DNA of 64,000 nucleotides, taken from assembly GCA_963580285.1 (NCBI GenBank), contig OY757025.1, positions 114,083,900 to 114,147,899 of the forward strand, given 5' to 3'. This document shows positions 10,159-22,100 of this stretch, in pieces. A program made the position numbers and the translations under genes. Position 1 is the first letter of the stretch. The number at the start of each line of letters is the position of its first letter. The notes under the pieces were generated by a model. That model had not been told where the DNA came from. It searched no databases and saw only the letters and a program-made list of their open reading frames with translations. This stretch comes from Lucinisca nassula (lineage: Eukaryota; Mollusca; Bivalvia; Lucinida; Lucinidae).

Positions 10159-10392
10159 TAACCCATATATGACAAAAAGGAATCTTCCACCAAGTTTGGA
10201 GAGGTCATTTCCAATTATAAGGCTGTCAGGTTTATTTGTTTTGGTGGCAAATTTTACACACACAGAAAAAAATGAATGTTCTTTTAGCAAACAATGTAGA
10301 CCCAGATCAGACGCCGTGTTCTGTGGCGTCGATCTGGGCTTGCACTGTTTGCTAATTTCCCAGAAAAAGGGCCGCTAGGCATATATGGGTTA
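10159..10392. mobile_element. Family-2 hairpin MITE, complete
   Basis: Terminal inverted repeats 'taacccatatatg' / 'catatatgggtta' bound 234 bp. Inside is a long hairpin: 'gcaaacaatgtagaccc' and 'cagatcagacgcc' pair with the matching right arm around 10290-10350. Related copies: 11745, 17806, 33182, 34418, 37545. No coding capacity. Confidence 0.75.
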
Positions 10393-10639
10393 ATTATATT
10401 GCCATTCTTTCATGTGCGTCATTCTTTCCCGGAATTTTTCTATAGGAGCTTTTTTCGTGACGTACTTCCGGTTCTAAAAATAAAACTGGAAAAGCCCTGG
10501 CCGTCAACGTCGTATATGCTTCAAAGCAGGGGGGCAGATAAAGTGTTTATTACAGCACAAAACAATGGAATTCTTTTTAAGTTTTGAAGATTTCTAATGT
10601 AAGATAATGGGACAAACACCGATATAGTACCAGGTGTGT

Positions 10640-11212
10640 AATTTCGCATTACGAAAACATGCCTATACAACTATATTATAAATTTTTCGGGGGAAAAAAT
10701 TTGGAAATTTTAAGATGAAAAATTGTGATATTTTTTTTTATTTCTGCTCACAACATAGATTGCGGGGACTCGATAGAACCGCCTCTACGAGATAATGATT
10801 TTTATTTATTTGCCCGTTTTTTTTTTTGTTTTTTTTTTTAACATAATTCTATTTGTGCATTAAGTACAGGCGGTTCTATCGAGTACCCACAATCTATGTT
10901 TTTAGGCGGTTCTATCGAGTACCCTATAAGCCTCCATGGTGCAGTGGTTACGCTACTCGCCTTGTAAACCAGGGATCGCAGGATCGATCCCGGGCTTCTC
11001 CAGACTTTCGGATGAGTCTTTAAACCGAGGTCCCGTCTCCGTATGACCTTAGCTGTTGGTAGGACGTAAAACTAAAACTCACTCACTCACTCTTATCGAG
11101 TACCCACAAACAGGAATAAGAAAAATATTGTTTACCCCTGTAAACCCCAGTTTTACTATATAGAAGTGGGGTTTGAGGGGGTCAAAATCGCAAAGGCGTG
11201 TTTTTCATGATG
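10640..11212. mobile_element. Family-1 hairpin MITE interrupted by a SINE
   Basis: Left end near 10645 ('attacgaaaacatgcc') and right end near 11205 ('aggcgtgtttttcatgatg'), with the 'tgaaaaattgtgatat' and 'ccccagttttactatata' subterminal blocks typical of the family. The central palindrome is rearranged with T-rich expansion at 10800-10850, and a family A SINE sits at 10925-11093. Confidence 0.75.
10925..11093 (+). repeat. tRNA-derived SINE, family A, with target-site duplication
   Basis: tRNA-like head with box A ('tggtgcagtggttacgc') and box B ('ggatcgatccc'), then the 'agactttcggatgagtcttt' body and an ACTC-repeat tail. It is flanked by a perfect 12-bp duplication, TATCGAGTACCC, at 10913-10924 and 11094-11105. 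Confidence 0.85.
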
Positions 11213-11279
11213 GCAAACCCCTAGTCTTATGTTTTAATTAACTGCTGTTAAAGATATATTGTACAAACGGCCCAACAGG

Positions 11280-11281
<2 letters not shown>

Positions 11282-11322
<41 letters not shown>

Positions 11323-11345
11323 GAGTGTACCATGGCCTACATGTT

Positions 11346-11411
<66 letters not shown>
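11282..11411. repeat. Two (CT)n microsatellite blocks
   Basis: CT runs at 11282-11323 and 11347-11411 separated by about 24 bp of unique sequence. The minus-strand Arg/Glu-rich frame across them is an artefact. Confidence 0.95.
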
Positions 11412-11414
<3 letters not shown>

Positions 11415-11744
11415 GTACCAACACTTAGCGAGCGTAGGTAAATGTAAATAACAGTTTCCACGTCAACCGACATGTAACGTGTCAACAACGTCGTGTCTAC
11501 ATCAAACCAACATCAATGCGATGCACTGAATTTGACTTTGCAACGTCGATGAAACGTCAGAACGTTGCGTTGGCGATAATACGGCGTTGCTTTATAAGAT
11601 GTCATTTGCCCAGTGCTCGGACCCATCAAGACTCAGTGGGATTGGAACATTAAATTCAAAACAAACGTAGAACACCCTTTCAGTGCATGAGAATGAAACA
11701 CTCCTTTGCAAGTTCAAGATTTTACAGTAAAATCAGGTAGATCA

Positions 11745-11985
11745 ACCTGCCCAGCCCTTACTTTACCAGGAACCCCAAAACGGGTACCCTGGCAAACAGT
11801 GCAGGCCCAGATCAGACGCCACAGAACGCAGCGTCCAATCACGGCCTACACTGTTTGCAAAAGTCAAGCCAATTTCCAAACAAATTTTGAAGGAAACACA
11901 ATCTGACACGCCTAAATTTTGATATGGACTCCTGATATATACGAGGAATATTTCATTATTTGGTACAAAAAGGGTTAGTGGATTA
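11745..11985. mobile_element. Family-2 hairpin MITE, inverted relative to 10159
   Basis: Contains the 'ggcaaacagtgcaggccc' hairpin arms around 11795-11860 and, to the right, 'aaacacaatctgacacgcc' and 'tggtacaaaaagggtta'. The same order occurs at 33182-33408. Confidence 0.65.
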
Positions 11986-12022
11986 TTAGCTTAGCTCCAC
12001 AATATATTCTTGGATACAGGGA

Positions 12023-12470
12023 TCAGTCAAACCTCTCTCATCTCAACGGTCACGTGACATTGAAGTGAGTTGGAGTGGGTGTCGACGGCATGACGTCCAG
12101 CCAACGTTGATTCGACGACCATCTTTCAGTCCACTCATTAGTTTTTTTCGACTGTCAGTATGTTTATTTTTCTGTCTGTCCGTCCGTACGTCTGTTAGTC
12201 ATTCATTCATTCGGTCGGACTGTCGTCTGTCAGTCAAACCTCTCTCTCTCTCAACGGCCATGTGACTTTGAAGTGAGTTTGAGTTGGTGTCGATGGCATG
12301 ACGTCGAACCAACGTTGACTCGACGCCCGTCTGTCAGTCCACTCATTAGTTGTTTTCTACTGTCAGTATCAGTTTATTTTTCTATCTGACTGTCCGTCCG
12401 TTCGTCTGTTAGTCAGTCATTTAGTCAGTCGGTCTGTCTGTCTATTGTCAGTTTCTCGGTCAAATCTCTC
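12023..12470. repeat. Tandem duplication, 207-bp period
   Basis: Two copies start with 'tcagtcaaacctctct' at 12023 and 12230 and run through 'ggcatgacgtc', 'cagtccactcattagtt' and 'tctgtccgtccg'-type stretches. A third remnant begins near 12448. Confidence 0.85.
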
Positions 12471-12590
12471 TCTCTGTACATGATGTTTGCTACAAATAAA
12501 ATATCGTTTCAACCAAAAAAAATGTTGTCTGTCCACAGGAATCTTCAGTTTATTAAAACTGCACTTCTAGACAGATCGTTGGACATTTTT

Positions 12591-12788
<198 letters not shown>

Positions 12789-12789
12789 A

Positions 12790-14340
12790 AGTTCTGTCCT
12801 TATGTGATAGCTATACTTGGATATCGAATAACGAATAGTTACGTAAAAACCTATTTTTGTAAGTAAGCTTTCCGTTCGTAAGCCATTGAAATGGGTCATT
12901 CACGAAGAGAGTTTCGTCCATAACAAACGGATCCAGGATAAATGAATTTCAGTAATAAAAGCAAAATATCATTTTTTCCTTCTCGAGGCATTATTTCAAT
13001 GTAAACGGGTATATTTTCTCTCAAAATGTCTGAATATTGTTAGCATTTAAGTTCCGCCAATACATTTGAATAGCGATGGCCGTTTCAATTGACGGCCAGT
13101 GCTTTGTGCATGCGCAAGAATGACGTCATAAACGGAATCCCTAAAACCTCCTATATATTTCACATTGTTTATCTAATAAGACCGATTCGTAACTGCTTAA
13201 GACCCGACCCTACCAACACGTACCACACACTGAAATAACGTCGTTATAATAATGTATAATCATGTTTATCCGTCAAAACACCCATCTACACCCCAATTTA
13301 TATAGTGAAAACTGGGGTTTAAGGGGTATACATTATTTTTCTTATTTTTGCTCCAAAACATAGGTTGTGGGTACTCGTTAGAACCGCCTAAATGAGGCAT
13401 CAAACATAGATATTTTGCCGACTAAAAAGGATTATAATTCGTCACTGACCGAAGGATTTACGTCCGCAGTTCCTGGAAAGTATTCCGAGACACTGCGAAA
13501 CGGATACCTATCAACATCTATGCGCATCTATTTAATATATGCCCGTAAAGTGCGATTTTATTAAACTCACCGCGAATGTTTTTTTCAGTCGGCGTTTTTT
13601 AAGTCCATCTGCGTTCCAGGTAGTCGAATACCCCGTGTGAGGTCAGGACTATTATATTTTCCCGGCATGCACTCATAGACAACAGACCAGCCGATGCTTT
13701 CAGTGCTTTGATTTATTTGGTCTCTAAGACTTTGATACTAAAATGTCTGGACCAAAACCGTTTTGTAAAATATTTCTTATTTTTTACATCAAAGACTACA
13801 TGATCAGTACGAAGACTATCAACATGTGGTTTTGATTATCCCATAAATTAGTTCCAAGAAGATAATATTTCATGCTGAAGGATTTTAATGGGATTCTTGC
13901 CAGGCTGCTAGAAATCTGGTAAAGTGTCTATATGGCCTAAACAGTGTTGACTCGGCCGTTATTCTCCAAAGCAAACCAAAATGTTTTTTTTTAAATGCGT
14001 TCTGTATTCATTTGGCCACAAAATGCATTGTACATGTACGCGCTTTTTGATGAGCTCGTGAGAAATGTGTCTGCAAATCAAAGGCGAGGCGAGCCTGCGC
14101 AGACGCGCAGTCTCACCGGAGCTTTGCTGCACTCATGTTAGTGAAAGAGAAGCTATGGTAGTTTCATGCGAGGGATCATAGGTTTTAAGTGGTTGCGCAC
14201 TGCATTTGACAAATGTAAGTCGGAAAATGTTATGATCCCTTTCTTTTCTCGTATATAGGTCCATAGCTTTCTTCTAGACATATTTTACTTCGACTTCAAA
14301 TTCCCCATTTCATGAAAGCAAATAAAATCTAGCGTTTTTA
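12790..14340. other. No gene recognised; half copy of a family-1 MITE
   Basis: About 13270-13400 carries one end of the family-1 hairpin MITE ('ccccaatttatatagtgaaa', 'ttgtgggtactcgttagaac') without its partner arm. The rest shows no repeat or frame that I recognise. Confidence 0.45.
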
Positions 14341-14362
14341 AATGGTGGAGTTTAACTTTTAA

Positions 14363-14456
14363 ACTCAGACTTTCGAATGAGTCTTTAAACCGAGGTCCCG
14401 TCTCTGTATGACCTTAGCTGTTGGTGGGACATAAAACTCAAACACTCACCCACTCA
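14363..14456 (+). repeat. 3' part of a family A SINE
   Basis: Only the body ('gactttcgaatgagtcttta', 'gaccttagctgttggtggga') and the ACTC tail remain; the tRNA-like head is missing. Confidence 0.8.
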
Positions 14457-14883
14457 CTTAACTTTTAACCTGGGGAAGCCTTAATTTAAATCACGAACCG
14501 CATTTAAAAATAAAACAAGGTAGACGAAGATCACACTGCACAACGTGCAATCGGATTATCGAATTTCTGTTTAATCTTGAGAAAGCACCAGGCATGCAGA
14601 CAATACAAGAACAGCAGCGCTTTTACACTTTGCTGCATGTGAGCCAAGTTTGAACATATTATGCAAAAATACAGGTGATGATCAGTCTGCGCAATTGCAC
14701 AGTCCTATTAGCGCTATTATTATTTCCTGCATGTGAGACACGTTTAAACATATTATGAAAGAAATAAATGCAGTGATCAGGCTGCGCAACTACGCAGGCC
14801 TATCAGTGCCTGTATTATATTTATACAAGGAGCTTATGTGATTACTATTAGTGTTTGTCAGTCACGCCTCAATACAGATGAGA

Positions 14884-15047
14884 AGCTTCCGTGGTGTAGT
14901 GGTTACGCTACTCACCTTGTAAACCAGGGATCGCAGGATCAATCCCGGGTTTCTCCAGATTTTCGGATGAGTCTTAAAACCGAGGTCCCGTCTCCGTATG
15001 ACCTTAGCTGTTGGTGGGATGTAAAACTCAAACACTCACTCAATACA
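14884..15047 (+). repeat. tRNA-derived SINE, family A
   Basis: Complete head, body and ACTC tail, close to the copy at 10925-11093, inserted in the older part of the satellite array. Confidence 0.85.
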
Positions 15048-15144
15048 GATGTTTTATGCAAGTAATACAGTCGATGCTCAGGCTGCACAACTGCGGAGTC
15101 CTATCAGCGCTTAGAAATTATATTGCACGTCCGTGAAATGAAGG

Positions 15145-15260
15145 ATCCTCTACACCCCCAATTATATCGAAAAAGTGGTGTTTATGGGGGTATTCGTTAT
15201 TTTCCTTACGTGTGTTCAAATACATATATTGTGGGTACGACACCCACAATCCATAATTAG
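15145..15260. mobile_element. Family-1 MITE fragment
   Basis: Holds the 'accccca..tatat' / 'gtggtgtttatgggggta' subterminal block and a shrunken palindrome 'attgtgggtacgacacccacaat'-type centre. The remainder is missing. Confidence 0.55.
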
Positions 15261-16229
15261 ACAAAATAAGCGCTGATCATAATAAAAATGTCAAACAATT
15301 TCATAAGAAAAATGCCATTTCTAGAGATATATAAGACGCCATTTAAGCGAAGATCAGGCTGCGCAACTGCGCAGTCCTATCATCGCTTAGGTATTATATT
15401 ATATTATTTGTTGCATATAAGCCACGTTCGAAAAAAAGAGGCGAAGATAAGGCTGCGCAACTGCGCAGTCCTATCAGCGCTGAGATATAATATTTTATTA
15501 TTTGCTGCATGTAAGCCCCGTTTGAACATATTATGCAAGTAATACAAGCGAAAACCAGGCTGCGCAAATGCACAGTCCTATCAGCGCTGAGTTATAATAT
15601 TTTATTATTTGCTGCACGCAAGCCCCGTTTGAACATATTATGCAAGTAATACAAGCGAAAATCAGGCTGCGCAAATGCGCAGTCCTATCAGCGCTGAGCT
15701 ATAATATTTTATTATTTGCTGCATGTAAGCCCCGTTTGAACATATTATGCAAGTAATACAAGCGAAAATCAGGCTGCGCAAATGCGCAGTCCTATCAGCG
15801 CTGAGATATAATATTTTATTATTTGCTGCATGTAAGCCCCGTTTGAAAATATTATGCAAGTAATACAAGCGAAAATCAGGCTGCGCAAATGCGCAGTCCT
15901 ATCATTGCTGAGATATAATATTTTATTATTTGCTGCATGTAAGCCCCGTTTGAACATATTATACAAGTAATACAAGCGAAAATCAGGCTGCGCAAATGCG
16001 CAGTCCTATCAGCGCTGAGATATAATATTTTATTATTTGCTGCATGTAAGCCCCGTTTGAAAATATTATGCAAGTAATACAAGCGAAAATCAGGCTGCGC
16101 AAATGCGCAGTCCTATCATTGCTGAGATATAATATTTTATTATTTGCTGCATGTAAGCCCCGTTTGAACATATTATACAAGTAATACAAGCGAAAATCAG
16201 GCTGCGCAAATGCACAGTCCTATCAGTGA

Positions 16230-16921
<692 letters not shown>

Positions 16922-16923
<2 letters not shown>

Positions 16924-17225
16924 AGGTCGGCCCCCGCCCATCGGGGCTTGAAGAAATAGATAGGCTGAATGATGCTTCCACGCAGAGCTGACACCGACCC
17001 GCACACGAGTACTGGTAAATCGCTTGGAGGATCTAAGCCTGTCGAGGTAAAGCGGTGCGAGCCGGCCCGACCAAGCTTATAAAACCTATTGGTTTCATTT
17101 GGCGACAGGGCTTGAGAGGTCATTTCATCTCAATGTCAGGTAAAAGTCCCATAAAATTGGAAGCAAGGTCTCCAAAATGACATTTGCAGTGTTTACGGGG
17201 ACTTTAAACATCAAATCAAACAACA
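16922..17225 (+). repeat. SINE-like repeat, family B
   Basis: Body from 'ccgcccatcggggcttgaag' to the 'catcaaatcaaacaac' tail. It is slightly diverged from 3216 and is shared with copy 2 of the duplication (about 37060-37322). Confidence 0.8.
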
Positions 17226-17457
17226 GACAATATGTTCCTAAAGGCACTCGAATAATTAAAGTTTGACTATGTTCAGCATAATCTACAAGGTTTTTCTTGC
17301 TTTGCCTTGTAACAGGTATGTTGTATGTACATGTAGTAATTAGAATTGCCTCGATGAGGCGATTCTAATGAGTGCACACAGCACACCTTTATTTGTATTA
17401 TCCCAATTACGCTTCCAGATCGGCGGCGACATGAAGGTTTGAACTACTCCAACCATA

Positions 17458-17803
17458 CAGTAGAACTTCGATGGCTCAAACACTGATGGCTCGTGTACCA
17501 AGGATGGGTCGGACCCATTCTTGATCCCCTAGCGAAATCCTCTACATAAGAAATAGTGGAGGATAATTAAGGAGATTTCAGTCTTTTATCTTGCAAATGT
17601 ATGCTGTGTGTACTCATTAAAATCGCCTCGATGAGGCGATTCTAATGCGTACACACAGCATACATATTCATTATAGAACATCGAAAAGATGTCTTAAAGT
17701 ATCTCGTTATGCCTCCTGACAGTAACCTCAGTGGCTCGAACTACCCCTGTCTCGAACAGATTTTCAAGGTCCCAAAGGTGTTCGAGCCATTGAAGTTCGA
17801 CTG
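17458..17803. mobile_element. 346-bp TA-flanked MITE, present only in duplication copy 1
   Basis: Terminal inverted repeats CAGTAGAACTTCGATGGCTC / GAGCCATTGAAGTTCGACTG lie between TA dinucleotides (17456-17457 and 17804-17805). The copy 2 locus (about 37545) reads straight through with a single TA, which is a clean empty site. CAGT-type ends and TA targets fit the pogo/Tc1-mariner superfamily. A perfect palindrome at 17588-17660 lies inside it. Confidence 0.9.
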
Positions 17804-17805
17804 TA

Positions 17806-18022
17806 TACGACAATACAATCTTCCACCTTATAAGTTTGAAGTGATCCATTTCTAAGAATAGGGGTGTCAGGTTTAGTATGTTTGTGCTAAGTTTTACAAA
17901 AATGTATGTACTTGAAAAAAACATTGTAGACCCAGATCAGACGCCGCGTTCTGCGGCGTCTGATCTGGGTCAACATTGTATGCTTATGTCCCACAGAAGG
18001 GACGCTAGGCGTACATGGGTTA
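17806..18022. mobile_element. Family-2 hairpin MITE
   Basis: Contains 'caatcttccacc', the hairpin arms 'gacccagatcagacgccgc' and their complement (17930-17975), and ends in 'gtacatgggtta'. Shared with copy 2 (37545-37764). Confidence 0.75.
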
Positions 18023-18384
18023 AGGTTTTTTAAGCTATTAACCTTTCACTATACTTTCAAAGTCACCCATTGCTGTTACATTAAAAAAACGCGTAACTGC
18101 GCATACACATTTGAGTGCTTTCAGTCAGTCTCAGGTTTCTAGCATTCTTATCTTTTGTGAAAAGACATATTTCTTTTTAAATCATTTTTATATCTGACGA
18201 GACATGCATAAAAACCTCACATTACACCTGTGGACACAAAAGCGTTCAAACTTTGATGAGCTTCATTTCATTCTGACTTGAAACATCATTCAATATATCC
18301 TAACATCCTTTCAACAGAAATAAATTCAAACACAAGGTGGTGTACCTTTCATTACTGACTCCTGCACTGTCCAATCAAAATATA

Positions 18385-18715
18385 CCGGCCCCGATAGCTC
18401 AGTTGGTAGAGTGTCCGCTCCGGGGAACGGGAGGTCTGGGGTTTGACCCCGGGCCGCGACATACCAAAGTCGTTAAAAATGGTACTAGCTGCTCCTCGTT
18501 TGGCACTCAGATTTACGGGGTAGAGCTAGGACTGGTCGATCCAGTGTCAGGATAATGTGACTGGGTGTGGTATCATGTAATGTGTCTGGGACATGATACT
18601 TCAGTGAGGCAGCACTATAAAAGTGAGCATTGAGCTCCCTGTCGCAACCAGACACCGTCGTGATATGACTGAAAAATTGTTGAAAGCGACGTTAAACCCG
18701 AATTCACACACACAC
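18385..18715 (+). repeat. tRNA-derived SINE, family C
   Basis: The head 'gatagctcagttggtagag' (box A) and 'ggtttgaccccg' (box B-like) is strongly tRNA-like. A body of about 250 bp follows, ending in 'gacgttaaacccgaattcac' and a short CA repeat. The 3' motif 'cgttaaac' is shared with the family B tail. Confidence 0.85.
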
Positions 18716-18795
18716 CCAATCAAAATACAACTCAAATTTCAATCAGATATTGTTTTTCAAAATGAGACCAATCAATTGCTTGATCTAGTTTTAGA

Positions 18796-18962
18796 GTGAG
18801 TGAGTGAGTGTTTCAGTTTTACGTCCCACCAACAGCTAAGGTCATACGGAGACGGGACCTCGGTTTAAAGACTCATCCGAAAGTCTGGAGAAGCCCGGGA
18901 TCGAACCTACGACCCCTGGTTTACAAGGCGAGTAGCGTAACCACTCGACCACGGAGGCTTCT
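18796..18962 (-). repeat. tRNA-derived SINE, family A, minus strand
   Basis: Complete reverse-oriented copy: GAGT tail first, then the body and a tRNA-like head ending at 'ccacggaggcttc'. Nested in the 853-bp TIR element. Confidence 0.88.
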
Positions 18963-19126
18963 AATCTAGTTTTAGAATTCTTTGATGAATGACATTTGCT
19001 TGTCAAACTAACTTGATGCAAAGAGATTCATTGAAAGTTAGTTCATAGTCGTTTGAACGCTTTTGTGTCCACAGGTGTAATTTTTGTATCCAAACAATAT
19101 ACAGTTACAGTTATATTAACTGGAAG

Positions 19127-22100
19127 ATGGAGAAAGCCTGGCGACCACTATGTCTTCTTTTCTTCACGCTGTTTCTATTTGATACAGTGACCGCTGAACA
19201 ACAGGATGGTTCTTCGTTGAAGGACCTAACAAAAGAGGTAGGGAAATATTCATTACGATAACACATCCATGTGGCATGTCTTTCATGTCTCCAAACTTGT
19301 TATTTTTCTGAATTCTTTTATCTACATTCTAAACATAGGTTGTGGGTGCTCATTGCCCAATACCAAGGCAGAAGCCATTCTAACGAAAACCCCTATGAAC
19401 CCCACTTTTCTCTTTATAAGGTGGGGTTTACGTGGGTGATGTCACGACTATTTATCATGTTTTATCTTGCAGAAATCGTGATATGGTTTTTTAAAAAATA
19501 TAGTTATAGATGTAGTTTTGTTAGTGTTGTTGCTATTATTATCATCATCATTATTATTATTATTATTATTATTACTTTATTATCACCACTCATAAATGAG
19601 TTTTATAATCAGCTAATCGACAATCACCGTGCATACAGAATTGTTCAAAACCAGAGATCGAAGACAGTCCAAGGTATACGTCAATTCATTTATTCCTAAA
19701 ACGTTTTCAAAACACGTCTTTTACTATTAAATGCAATCCAGAAATGAACTGTTCCATTTGATTTTTCACTAGGTACATCTATAGCGCTTATGACATGAAC
19801 AGCTTTGTTTACGATAAGTTCTTACACACCAGATAACGAAAATCTGCAACTAACCATGGGTTAGAAATTCTTATCCTACCAAGGTTATCCTACACTGGGA
19901 TATGATAAGAATAGAAATTTTTCACGTGTTTGATGTGCACTATTCGAATTGGACGTCACGTATGACGTACAGTGACGTCAAAAACGCTGCATAACTGTTA
20001 TCAAAATATGGCGGACGTCGACAATCCAAGTGACTGCTTTAAAGAAAAAAATCTGCTTTCAGGCATGAAAGGTATGCAAGAAAAAGAATCATACATGGGT
20101 GTGAAGGGTAGATAGAAAAATCTGTGCCTCGGAATCACCGTCTGACATCACTCGGCAAACCTCGTGATGCCGGACAGTGATCCTTGGGACGGATTTTTCT
20201 ATCCATCCCTCACGCCTATGTAAGATTACTGAGAATTAATCATAGCGCCAGGTCAAGGGAGACATAACTTAAATGCCATATACAAAGGACACGCGTTTTA
20301 ACGACAGTATTTGTTCCCTATTACTGTGCCTTCGTGATAGAATGAATTTACCGTTATAAAGAATCCCAGTTAGGATTATGATAGGTCATAAAAAGGTCTT
20401 TTCCACATCATATATCCAAGAAGACATTTGTTAGAACCGCCTCGATGAGGCGATTCTAACAAACATCTATAATAATTTGTGTCTTGGAGTATTAAATTAC
20501 AAGAATCTTTCATGACTATGGATTCGATTGGGCATTTCCAACCCTAACGGAAGCGAGGCTAAGCCTTTAGCTAGATAGTCAGTCCATTCAAATGGTCGTT
20601 ATAACGAGTTTTGCCGTTATAACGAATGTCGTTATAACGCAGGTCCCCTGTACAAAGGTAAAAATATCTATAGTTTAAAAAGACATTGATTCAAGGAATC
20701 GAAGGGCGAAATCCGCATCAAATTACTTTTATTAGTCTCCGAGATAGTTTGTTTGATTTGAGGTTTAACGTCCCCGTCAACACTGTAAAAGTCATTTTGG
20801 AGATGTTGCTTCCAATTTTGTGGGACTTTTACCCGACATTGAGATGAAATGACATCTCAAGCCCTGTTGCCCAATGAAACCAATAGGGTTTATTAGCACT
20901 GACGGTCCGCCTCGCACCGCGGTTCCTGGACAGGCTTAGATCCTCTAAGCGGTTTACCAGTACTAGTGTGCGGGCCGGATTCAGCTCTGCGTGGAAGCAT
21001 CATGCAGCCCATATATTTCTTCAAGCCCCTATGAGCTGGGCTTTCTCCGAGATATTACAATTTAAAGTGTGAATATTTTATGGAAAAAACAGCAACTTCA
21101 CTCTGCCTCATTAATATTCATGAGGTATTCAATGATGTCATAGATGCACATTAAATTCTTTTAAACTTTTTATATATGAAATACTTTGTGTTTTATAGTC
21201 CTCGGGAACTTATAATCATCTATTTGAATAATTGAAACTGGTCTGTATTAGGCAACTGCATAATGAAAAATAATGGTAGTTTAAAATTATTTCAAAATGT
21301 TTAAAACAACTATGCCATCACAGAATATTGCATTGGGGTTTGAATAAAAGAAAATTCAAGGGAGGTTTCTCTTAGGGAAAAAAAGGTATGTCCCAGAAAC
21401 AAATGAGCATAAACTATATCCTCTTTGTGTCTGCTTTCATCCAGTTCCATACTAAGAACGTGTAAAATTTCTTTGTCTTGCTCTCTACGGATAGCTTTCA
21501 AATCTTCTACAAAATACAGCGCAACCCTCTTTAGATCTCTACGAAAACACGCCTATACAAATACATTGTTAACATTACCGACGAAAACACGAAAATGTTA
21601 AGATGAAAAACTGTGATATTTTTGTGACTCGAAACTGTTGATTGGCCTAAACTGTTCATATGTCAGTTATATATCAGAGTTTAAGACTTCAACACGGCAA
21701 ACATTACACATTTTCTCTACACAAGTAGTTCTTGAAATGCAATAATTCTTACATGAAGGTTTTACATGATATTCTAGCTGTTCAGCAAGAAAAGGTTGCA
21801 TTTCACATTTTGATTTTTGCATAAATTTTACATACTCGAGTACCGTATAAAAAGATCAGTTGATGAATATTAAAAGGTTGCGAAAGTAACTTAGTGAGCA
21901 CTTTGTATGGGAAGTTGTGTTTCAAACTTACCAACTTGTACATTTTGCTGTGCCCTGACTGTGGATATGTTCACTTAGAAGACGTATAACTGCTATAAGC
22001 ACTTTAGTCACAAAAAGCATATAAAGCTGTCCACAAGATATCGTTTTATTATGTTTTTTATTTGTTTCAAATGAAGTTCATAAGGACACAAAACAATTTA

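Larger units (their letters stand above)
18225..19077. mobile_element. 853-bp TIR transposon, present only in duplication copy 1
   Basis: Inverted termini of about 28 bp, beginning CACCTGTGGACACAAAAGCG, bounded by TA on each side (18223-18224, 19078-19079). Copy 2 lacks it: there 'cacatcagttgttgcatcc' is continuous. No transposase is encoded, and two SINEs (18385, 18796) are nested inside. TA targets suggest a Tc1/mariner-type non-autonomous element. It sits between a TATA-like motif and the start codon of the collagen C4-like gene. Confidence 0.88.

Noticed and set aside
10925..11000. tRNA-like sequences at 9622, 10925, 14884, 18385, 18880(-) and 32979
   Set aside because: Box A and box B are present, but each continues into a shared SINE body and tail and the sequences are repeated in the window, so they are SINE heads and not tRNA genes.
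15662..16189. Four overlapping 68-aa minus-strand frames of similar sequence
   Set aside because: They are produced by the 107-bp satellite, recur with the repeat period, and have no codon bias or start context.
19271..19699. 142-aa frame in intron 1 (and its relative at 38179)
   Set aside because: It lies between a good donor and acceptor, includes MITE-like sequence and an ATT microsatellite, and is not conserved as a frame between the two duplicates.
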